The notes under the pieces: model-generated
Databases searched by the model: none
What the model was told of the DNA's origin: nothing
The model's input: the letters and a program-made list of their open reading frames with translations, nothing else
Assembly: GCA_030267565.1 (NCBI GenBank)
Contig: BRXU01000002.1
Coordinates: 5,145,501 to 5,209,500 of the forward strand
DNA from: Pleodorina starrii
Lineage: Eukaryota > Chlorophyta > Chlorophyceae > Chlamydomonadales > Volvocaceae
DNA length: 64,000 nucleotides
Reading direction: 5' to 3'
Part shown: piece after piece, positions 50,590 through 59,518 of the stretch
How the letters are laid out: each line of letters opens with the position of its first letter
How positions within the stretch are numbered: the first letter of the stretch is position 1
Program-made: the position numbers and the translations under genes

Positions 50590-52040
50590 TAAGGCTGTGT
50601 TCACATGTGAGCGAATTCGGGTGGATTCGTGCGAAGCCGACCTTGGATTGGTGCCAATCCGGGTCGAATCCCAATCCGGGTCTGGGGGGGCCGATTGGGC
50701 CGGTTTCGCCTGGAATCGCCTGGATTGGATTGGAAACAACGTCTTTCAAAGAACCAATTCTCAAACCTGCGTCTAAAAGTTCAAATTATTCTAATGTAAT
50801 AATAGGTTTACGACAAGGGGTTGGTGTCGGCTTCCTTGAAGCCGGAAAAAGGGCGGGGCCCCGTTCAATCCGTACGGGTTATTAAGTTGTGTGCTACGGC
50901 GGCGAGGGTGTCAAGTGTGAGAGTGTCCTGACAGTCCTGCTGTTATTAGACAGCCAGAGCTTTATATCCGAAATGCATGCAGCTTCAGCAATCCGCCCCA
51001 CGTATAGCATCACGCTCCGTCTCGGCACTGCGCTGTGCAACTCTTCCCGCGAGCGCATTGGCTTAAGTAACATGACATAGACATGGATGGAGTGTATCAT
51101 TCACATATCACGCAGGCTGACTTTCCAATAGAAGGGCAGCAGAACTGTTTGCAAGGGTCGCGACGACGTGCAGTTGCCGACGAGAGTGCACAGGCTTCGC
51201 TACCGAGGTATCCGCTGTATCGTAGAGGAGGCTCGACAACTTTAACATTAGGACAGGGACTGTAGAAGTCCCCTAGGTTGCCGACTGGACTTGTTGGGCG
51301 GCCCGCCGAAGACCGCCGCATCGCTCGTGCGTGCATCGGCGGCTTGGCGTCCAACAACCAGCATTTTGCCCATCATGGTTTGCACCTTGCAACCTTTGTA
51401 ATAGCAATATGCGTCAAGACGATCGGACCGGCTAGCAGAGCTGCTGTGGTGTGGTCGCGGGAAGAATGTTCGCAATGCAAACATAGTTTGTTTCCGAAAC
51501 GAAGATTCATTTCACGCCGTCATGTCAGAATCCCACCTTAAGGAACGATGAATCTTCTGGAATTAATTATAGGCCGAGAGGTGTTGGTTTGACCTCGGCC
51601 TCGGTCCATGGAGACTGCCAAACTGGTTTTTACTCATACGAGGTTGGGTTCCAATAATTAATTTACCGTGCAATAAAGAATGTAATCTTTTACTTATGCA
51701 GACTTTCCGTTGGCCGAAAGTCCACACTTGTCCAATTACTTCCCACGCACGTCCCACGGACATGGGCAATCCGCTTCGCGCTGGGGCCCCGCCCAAAAAG
51801 CGCGAGCCGAATTTTTACTAGTGCTTTCCGCCGCGATGCATGTACAAGCCTGGTGGTGAAATATTCAATAGTGGATAAAGATATGAACTACTTTCTCTAA
51901 AAATCACCGGGATCCCGTGGGGTGTGGCTGGGGAGCGGGCTCTGTGCTTCTCCTAGCACTGTCACACATGTGAACAGGATTCGCTGGGACGCCCCGAAGC
52001 CGACCTCGGTTTCGCCCACATGTGAACACGTCCTAACTAA
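50590..52040. mobile_element. TIR element (hAT-like ends) containing copy E
   Basis: Left end AGGCTGTGTTCACATGTGAG at 50590 and right end complement AGGACGTGTTCACATGTGGG at 52040 form an imperfect ~22-bp TIR. A second CACATGTGAACAGGATTCG lies 60 bp inside the right end, and GAAGCCGACCT follows both arms. No transposase. Removing copy E leaves about 460 bp, i.e. MITE-sized. I cannot see an 8-bp target duplication, so the superfamily is uncertain. Confidence 0.5.
50813..51799 (-). mobile_element. Terminal-hairpin element, copy E
   Basis: ACAAGGGGTTGGTGTCGG start and GGGGCCCCGCCCAAAAA end. The hairpin at the right end is partly deleted (GGGCAATCCGCTTCGCGCTG: the inner GGGCGGGGCCCC strand is gone). 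It is nested in the TIR element at 50590-52040. Confidence 0.8.
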
Positions 52041-52453
52041 CCTCGCGAAATCCTAACCAACCGCCAAGTTCTTCTGCTTCTTAGTAACTACCAATGACTT
52101 CGGACAAACGGTGTCAAAAACGCAGTGTGTCGTGACATTACAATGCCTCTACTTGCATGAGCCATCGCGTCCCATACCCTGTCGTCCCATCCACCACCAG
52201 GCGTTGGTTGACCTCAGCACCCCGGCGGGTGGCCTGCTCTTCGGCTCCTGCAAAATCAAGATAGAGCCGCCGCTTCAACACGTTGTGGGAGGCCGTGCGC
52301 GGCCACCCCAACGACATCGACTGCTCGCCGGCGGACTACCGCAACAGGTGCTACAGCCTGTTCCGCTCGGTCTACGCGACCTTGGTCCTCCAGAACGGCA
52401 ACGTCACCGTCGCCGACGGCATGACGCCGCGCACGCGACCCCTCCACGCCTAA

Positions 52454-53280
52454 GCGGCGTTCGGTGCACGCTACGCGCACAGCCTCCTGCCATTTCCCAA
52501 CCTGAATAAGGGGCAGCCCCGACACGTCAACGGACAGGGCTACCTTGTTTATTCCATTTGATGCCGGGCAATTCGATGCTTGCGTACGCGAGAGTAGTGC
52601 ATGTACGAGGACATGTGTGCCTGCTTCCCTCACATACTCTGAGCATCTCACACTGAACCAGGTCCCTAATAACCCCTGACCAAATCAGTGCTTGACACTC
52701 ATTGGTACAGAAGAGCATGCATAGATACTTCGCTTAGGACCGGCCTTCCGTTCCATCGGCGCTGGGGCGGGCCTCATACGTACTTTCGTTGGGCCGTCAT
52801 GTTGGACTGCACTGTACAGATGTGATTTGCGCTTTGTTGCTTCCGCTCCGAAACAGCCGACAACTTATTTGTACCCCGCTGAAGCGCGGGGTTTGTACGG
52901 GCATTCGTGTTCTTAGGGTTGCATTGAGGCTGATATTATTACGAGTCTTTCCTTTGGGTTGCGCTGTGTGCAATAATGTTCAACTCTAGGTCGCACATTC
53001 TAACAGGCGCATCCACGCACGCGTACGCCTGTCGATTATTTGTCTCCCCCCAAGTGACAAAGCTCAACATACTGCGTCTATAATCCCTGTAAAAAAAATT
53101 GTCGCTCTACTCGGCAGCCAAGTCGTCCTCTTAGGATTGCCGACACCGCACGGTTTTCGCAACTCTGTCCTAAGCGACAAAGGGAGCGGGACGCCGCAGG
53201 CAGTAGACAGACAATAACCGAAGCTGTGTCCCAGCGCAGCCTGCCAGCTAACAGCAAGCTCAGCGCCGCACGTCCCGAAA
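52454..53280. other. Upstream region of the DTWD1-type gene
   Basis: No coding region recognised. An ATTATTACGAG stretch and TGCGCTGTGTGCAATAATG lie at 52930-52980. About 200 bp before the ATG there is an A-run (53091-53099). It presumably holds the promoter and 5' UTR; no TATA box stands out. Confidence 0.4.
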
Positions 53281-56200
53281 ATGGCCGAGACGCATTACCC
53301 CGTTGCCAAGCTGGCCGCTCGGCGACCGGACTGGGAGCTGCCGGAGCTCCACAGCGACCTACAGCTGGCGCCGCTGGACGTGCTGCACACCCACAAGGAG
53401 CGCATCAAGTGCCCCAAGTGGTACGTACGGCGCCTGGCGCCGCCTCTCTCAAGGCCGCCCCTGCCGCAATCGCACAACCCCCCTCCCTGGTGGTGTAGTG
53501 CTACAATGCGGCCGGCGCATGCAACCCGGGCTGAATGCGCTTGTGCCTGCCCCTCGGGTGCGCAGCCGCCGTGGCCACGCCCACCCCCCGTTCTCGGGCT
53601 CGGGCCTATCCATCGACAACCCCACGGCCTCAACTACGCAATGATTCGCCTTTTACGGGCTGGGGCCTATCCTTGGATAACCCCCCGCCCCCGCCCCGCC
53701 CCGCCATGCATCGCCGCACTATCCTTCACGTAAGATGGCCCCCAGAATATCGGCGCTGTATCGAACAGCGGTTGCACACAGTCCAGGAAGGGCACAGCAC
53801 GCACAACGCAAGGACCGGACGGGAACACGCGCCGCGTTGCATGTCCGCTGGAGAAGGCCTATCTCAGGGGCTAGTGGGAGGGGTGCTGGGGTGCGATCAC
53901 GCTCCTGCCACCCTGAGCCCATGAGGCTTGGCGCCTGGCATCCCTCCTGCCGGCTCTTAACGCCACCATGCGGGCGTCGTTCTCGCCTTGACGCGCCTCC
54001 ATCTGCCCTCCGCTTCGCTTGCTGCGCCTTCATTTTACCTTTCCTTCCGCCCGTTTCGTCCTTGGCGCTTCGCCCCTCCCCACCCCACGCTTCGCCCCTC
54101 CCCACCCTCCAACCCGTGGACCCCTCCCCTCCGTCCTTCCTGCGGTGGCCCTGTCGCTCCGGATTGGAAGCGGCCGCTCCCGCGCCCACTACTGCTACGG
54201 TAGGGCGGCCGTCCCTGGCGCTGCTGGGGACTGGTATCGGGACACGGCGGGCACAGGCCCGGGGGTCGCGGTGGGGGGATATGGCTGTATGGGCTGGACG
54301 GATGCCCGGTCGACAGGGCGGGCACCCTAGTTCATCCTGGAATGGCAGGCTCGACGCCATCCATGCACGGGCTGGCTTGCAGAGTTGCAGTGTCCAGCCG
54401 AGGCTCGGCAGGGAAGCAAGGATGGAGGGGGAGAGGGTTAATTGCTGCAGCAGCTGGCGTGTGTTGGTTGGGATCGGGGTTGGGTCGGGCTAGGCTGCGT
54501 TGCGCTGCGATCTCCTGGAGCAAATAAACAAGGATGACGCACGGGGCCGATGTTTCCAGCCCCCGGAGTCAGCAGCTCTCCGTGTCTCGCTGAGCGCTTG
54601 CCCACGCGCGCTGCCCTGCCCTGGCCTGGCCTGGCCTGCCCTGACCTCACTCCCTTAACAAACCCTTCCCACCCCGCCCCGCCCCACCCTCCCCCCTGGC
54701 CCCAGGACAGCCGCGGGTCCCTCCGCCGGTCCCTCCCACCCCATCTTTCCGTTGGTTCCCTTGGTTCCTGATGACTGCAATACCAGTACCAACTTCACAT
54801 CATTGTCGCCCCCCATCTCACCGCACCCTGCCTCCCTCCGCTGTCCGTCCCTCCCCCCTCCCCGTTGCGGTATCTCTTCTCCATTGCCACCCTGCCACCC
54901 ATCTCGCCTTGCCGGCCTCGGCCTTCTTCTGTTACTTTACCGTTCACGGGCTCCGGCCTATACCTGGATAACCCCCTCCGCATTCCTCTTCTCCCCCGCC
55001 GACCCTTCCCCCTCTCCCCTCGCTGCCTCGCCTCAGACTGCCTGCAGCCGCTGGTGCCCTTCCCCCAAGTGGATCTGCCCTTCCGGGTGTCCATCGTGAC
55101 GCACGAGCACGAGAGCGCCTCCAAGAACACCGGGGTGCAGCTGGCCATTCTGGCGGCGGGCAAGGTGGACATGCACAGGTGCGAGTGTGCCCCGAGTGGT
55201 GGCTGGTGGGAGGGGCAAGGTGGGTATGAGGTGGTGTGTGGCAGGTATGGGGCGGTGCGGAGCAGTTTTGCTTGTGGACGAGCGGGTGGGTGTAGGGGCG
55301 GGCCGAGAAGGGGCGGGGGCAAGGGGCCGGGAAGGGGCGCCGGGGGGCGGGTTTGTATGGGTGATGGCGGGAAGTGGAGGATGGCGCGATCCTGGCGGTG
55401 CGTGCCGTGAAACGGCCGCCACGGTGTGGCGGCGGGGAAGGCGGACAGGACAGGCGTTGTGGGGGTGTGAGGGGGTGAGGGGCGCCACCACCACCATTGC
55501 GTCATCTCGCCCGCTCGGATTCGCCTGGGTACATCGCATACTAAGCCAACGCCCCCTTCCCGACCCGCCCCGCCCCACCCCCCGCTTGGTGAACAACGAC
55601 CACAGTGACTCATTGTTATATGAAGGAGCCTATCACTCCCTGACCCCTGACCCCCGCCCCGCCCCCGCCCCCGCCCCGCCCCGCGCAGCATAGCCCAGGT
55701 GCCCACCGACGTGGACCCCTCCCGCTGTGTGGTGCTCTTCCCCAGTGACACGGCACTTGAGGTGGAACAACTGGAACCCGACTCCATCGACCGCCTCTTC
55801 ATCATTGACTCGAGATGGTGAGCCCGGCGTTGGTTGGTGTGGCGACAGCGGGCCTGGGGCTGGCGGTGGGGTTGGCGCAGGGCGTGGGACGCGGTAACGG
55901 TGTCGTTGCCCCCGAGTCCCCGGGGGCTGTCTCCGCCCCAACACGGGGGTACGATAGCAAAGATGACACCGCAGCGTTGGGACGGAGGACGCGAGGGAGA
56001 AGTCGCTGGCGGCATGACGCCCTGACGCCCCCGCCCAACCCCTCCCCGCGCGGCCTGTGCCCCGCGTCCACGGCCGCGGCCCCCCGCGCCACCGGCGTCC
56101 TTCACACCGTGTTGGTGCGGGCTGCCCCGGCGGCCATTCCCAACGCCTACTCGCGTATCTGCACACGTGGAGCCCCTAAGGCCCCCAACGTCCCGCGCTC

Positions 56201-57701
56201 CCGTCTTGCGCAGGAAGAAGGCGGGCGAGCTGGTGCGCACCGACACGTTCCGCGCCATGCGCGCCGTGAAGCTGAGCCGCACGCGGTCGGCCTTTTGGCG
56301 CTTCCACACGCGCGGCGTGGCGGAGGAGGGCGTCTGCACCATCGAGGCGCTGTTCTTCTTCCTGGATGCGCTGGCCAAGCAGGTGTGCCTGCCGTGCAGA
56401 CTTTGCAGACTTTGCGGTCCGGCGTACCGGTGTCGCACTCCGCCTGCCGTACAGCGTGCGCCGTACCGTTGCGTGCTGGAAGCGGGCGGGGCCGGGTGGC
56501 GAGGCGGCCAGGCACAGCCCCCCGCCCTGATGGGTGCACGGGCCGAGTGCGGCACGGTAGCCACACTCGCCACGCAACCCGCTTTACCACCGTGTTTCAT
56601 TTTTGGCGCTCACTCCCTTGCCGCTGTGTTAGTTGCCTGTGCGAGCTACGCTCGTTTGTCCGTTTGTTGCTGGTGCCGTATCGTTGCGTGTTGGTTTGTT
56701 CACGTCGGTTCTTCGCGGTAACGTGGGCCGCGTGGTCGTGCGCTTGCTGTGTTGCCCCTGTTGCTCCTATTGACCCCATCCGTCGAGCGCAGCGCCTCTC
56801 TCTACCCCCCCCCCCAACCCCTTCTCTCTGAGCTCGTCATTGGGTTGATGTCGTTGTTGTTGCTGTTGATGGTGGTGTGTTCGCGGTGTCCTTGCCGCTG
56901 CCGCTGCGGCTGCCGGGTCCGCAGGGCAAACTGAGCGACCCGCGGTTCACCGCTCCGCACGCCTTCGACAACCTGCTGTGGTACTTCGTGTACCAGCACA
57001 CGGTGGTGCAGCAGGCCTGTCATAAGCGGCTGCAGGAGCGGGGGCCGCAGGGGCAGGGGCAGGCGGCAGACAGCCCGAGCGGGGAGGGCGAGGGCCAGCA
57101 GGCAGCCACCACCGCGCGACCGCAGCAGCAGAAGCAGCAGCAGCAGAAGGGCCAGAAGCAGCAGCAGAAGCCGCGGAAGGAGCAGCGGCAGCGGCAGGCA
57201 GCGTCGGAGGAGCAGCCCCCTCAGCAGCAGCAGACGCACCACGCGGACGCAGCCGCGCTTGGGGAGGCCGCTGCTGGCGCGCGGCCGCCCCTAGCGTGCG
57301 GCGAGCAGCTCGTGACGCAGGGGGGTGGCCGCTGCGGTGCGGCGGAGGACGCGGGGCGCCTGATGCTGGCAGCGGAGGCGGAAGCGGGGACGGCGGACGG
57401 GGGGCCTGGCGCGGATGGGGCGGCAGCGGGTCCGGCAGACGACAGGCCGGGAGGTGGCGGGGGGTTGCTTGCAGGGGAGGGACCGTGCAGCGGCGGCGGG
57501 TGCGGCGGGAATGCCACCGGAGCGGGAGCGCTGGATGGCGTGGGTGGGGTGCATTCTGGCGGCGGCGGTGCAGCAGCAGCTGTGGGAGCAGTTGCTGAGC
57601 CGGCAGGCGCGGCGGCGGCGGAGGAGGAGGGGGATGGCGGCGATGCAGGTGAGCGCTGCGGGGGGAAGAAAGGTGGCGCGGGTGGGGTGGGGGGAGCCTA
57701 A
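53281..57701 (+). CDS. DTWD1: DTWD1-type tRNA-uridine aminocarboxypropyltransferase
   Basis: DTW-domain enzymes use S-adenosylmethionine to make acp3U in tRNA (DTWD1: D-loop position 20). Exons, all phase-consistent: 53281-53420, 54171-54199 (29 nt), 55037-55178, 55689-55817, 56214-56382, 56925-57701. The first three junctions assemble a zinc site KCPK|CGRSRAHYCY|DC; without the microexon two cysteines would be lost. Then come FPQVDLPFRVSIVTHEHES and NTGVQLAILAA, a PTDVDPSRCVVLFPSDTAL segment, the signature IDSRW (DTW family; W is split across exons 4 and 5), RTRSAFWRFHTRG, CTIEALFFFLDAL and FDNLLWYFVYQH. That is the full DTWD1 order. After HKRLQERG about 230 residues of Gln-, Gly- and Ala-rich low complexity follow, absent from animal homologues; a late intron there cannot be excluded. 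The nuclear or cytosolic site is not evident. Confidence 0.88.
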
Positions 57702-59368
57702 TGAAGGTACAGGCGGCGTTGCGCCGGGTGGAAGTGGGGCACTTGCGTGCATAGGGCTTGAGGTCGTGGCGCATGGCCATTTGGCGGCGGGGAGAGAAAA
57801 GAGAAAAGGCGCGCCGGACGTTGGTGCCCATTGGGATGGGTTCCGAGGACGCGCGCCTAGGCGGCGCGCCTTGGCGGAGGGAGCGCTGCCATTGCTGGGG
57901 GGGTGGGGTGAATTATGCCTGGCTTCCACGTTCCACCGGGACGAAGCCTTTTTTGCGCCAAGCGTGTTGCGTCTCACGCGCGGATGTGCCGTGTCCGCCT
58001 TGCAACCTGCCGCCCACCGCCGCCGCCCCCCCACCCCCCGCGCCTGCAGACCACCCGGCAAAGCGCGCCCGGACTTGATGGCGTGATGCGCACGTCTCAA
58101 CATGCAGCGGCGACGGAGAAGGGCCCTTGCTGCATGCGGGAGCTGCATGCGGGAGGTGGTGGACTGCGCGGTGACGGTACCCGTATGGCGAAGGCCTGCC
58201 GCTCACCCGCGACGGCGGCTACCGTCTGTCCTCTCTCATCCACACGCGAGGGCAGCGGACCTGTCATGCTCTTTGCCATCATCGCGCTCGCTGATACTGG
58301 GTTGGAGGGGATACGGTATCGGGAGCATGGATGCTGGGATGGGAAAGCGAGGCGACAGCGCGAGTCACACCCGGGTGTGTTGACTTGATGCGGAGCAGCG
58401 GCACCCCCCTCCACCAACTCGCGTGTCGGCGGGACCGCTCTGGAGAGCTGCTGCATCATCGCAACCTTGCTCGTGTGCGTCGTGACCAACGAGGGGTGCG
58501 GCCCCCCAGTAGCGGGTACCGGTACAGGATGATGGTACAAAAGGGCCATAACGGGTCATGGCGGCGCACGGGTTTGGCGGCGCACGAATCAGCGGCACTG
58601 ACGGCGGCAGACGAGGGCTTGCAGACGCTGCACATGCGCAGAACCCTCCCCCAAGACGGCTCTTGACCACTGCACTGCAGTCAAGTGAAGTGACGTCAGG
58701 TGAAATGAACCCCGGCGCCCTGCCCTGCCTCCATCCTTTCAAAACAAAGCCAAGGCGGAAGACACACACACACACACCGCTCGTCTGAGAACGCACAACG
58801 CCGTGATGGGCCGCTGCCGAAAATCCCGCCAGCCATTGTACCTGGGTCAGTCTCCACAGCCCACGGAACCCCACACCGGGTCCAACGGGCTGTGGCTCCA
58901 TTCCCCTTCCGTTCCTTGCATCGCCGCGGTTCCTCCTCTTACGGCGCCCCCCCCCCCGCCGGGCGGGCACCGCGGCGCAACTCTCCCCCTTTGCCTCCGC
59001 TCGCCTACACGTGTGCCCTTAGGACTGAAAAGAGCCTTATCGTCCTGAAGACATCACCACGCAGCACCGGGCGCCGCTATCATGCGCTCCCCATCATGCA
59101 ACGCCATCGGAGCCACGTTCCGATACCGTTCCGATACCGTTCCGATACCGTTTACGGGCTCCGGCCTATACGTGGATACCCCCCCCGGTCGCTGCCTCCT
59201 CCTCCCTCCGCCCCACCCGCACCGCCTCCGCCACTCCCGGGGGCGCCCAGCCGTATGCCAAGGCACCGGAAGACACGAGTCAACCGTCACCGTAACACGC
59301 GTCCCCCCCCACCTCCCGCCATTCTATATACCGTTCACGGGCTGCGGCCTATCCGTGGATAGCCCCCA
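53590..59368 (+). repeat. Five copies of a ~35-bp motif (ACGGGCTCCGGCCTATACSTGGATAACCCC)
   Basis: Copies at 53590-53622, 53651-53686, 54939-54975, 59146-59185 and 59330-59368, all plus strand. Three lie in introns 1-2 of the DTWD1-type gene and two between it and the tRNA-binding gene. The core GGGCYCCGGCCTATNCNTGGATA is retained with few changes. The last three are preceded by TACCGTT. Confidence 0.75.
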
Positions 59369-59518
59369 AACCACCCCCCTGCGGCCGGGCCGGGCTGGGA
59401 TGGGATGGGAGCACGGTCTGGCACCCTGTCCGCGGCCTACACACCCTGCCCGCGGCCCGCACAACACGGCGACCTGCACGCCAGGCTGCTCCCTGCACCC
59501 GCCCCCGCCCGGTCGGGT
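57702..59518. other. Convergent intergenic region, no gene recognised
   Basis: 3' flanks of two convergent genes. Open stretches here lack domains and splice logic. Features are a (CA)n tract at 58764-58777, three tandem CCGATACCGTT units at 59118-59151, and two copies of the 35-bp motif. I do not see clear TGTAA signals. Confidence 0.45.

Larger units (their letters stand above)
45683..52453 (+). pseudogene. Broken multi-exon gene of unknown function, interrupted by mobile elements
   Basis: Exon-like blocks with splice signals but disrupted frames. Exon A, 45683-45913 (77 codons, CACCAG| and |GTGTGC): VNLDISGLSDTALGQVDSAY, CWALVYSGAPSDSGTVFCV. Exon B from 46238 (CCACAG|): NLGPHLLTLVLDKWITKSG, then ERTSLVLAPITDSLIMPLY; at about 46425 coding shifts frame to RRIWVKDAVANFTGSLTGTW. 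Exon C, about 46624-46810: YHNSTIFPHAYLQPCG, FTAAGFIFHAGMDTAVKVRL. After 5 kb of inserted elements a last block, 52200-52453, reads ALVDLSTPAGGLLFGSCKI. It shifts frame near 52262 to FNTLWEAVRGHPNDIDC...LQNGNVTVADGM and a TAA. That this last block belongs to the same gene is inference. Potential N-glycosylation sites (SNDT, NST, NFT, NVT) suggest a secreted or wall protein. No family recognised. Confidence 0.45.

Noticed and set aside
54795..56600. 601-codon minus-strand frame
   Set aside because: It runs antisense through exons and introns of the DTWD1-type gene; GC-rich codon bias of the real exons keeps it open.
57291..58148. 285-codon minus-strand frame over the DTWD1-type gene tail
   Set aside because: Complement of the low-complexity Gln/Gly/Ala tail and flank.
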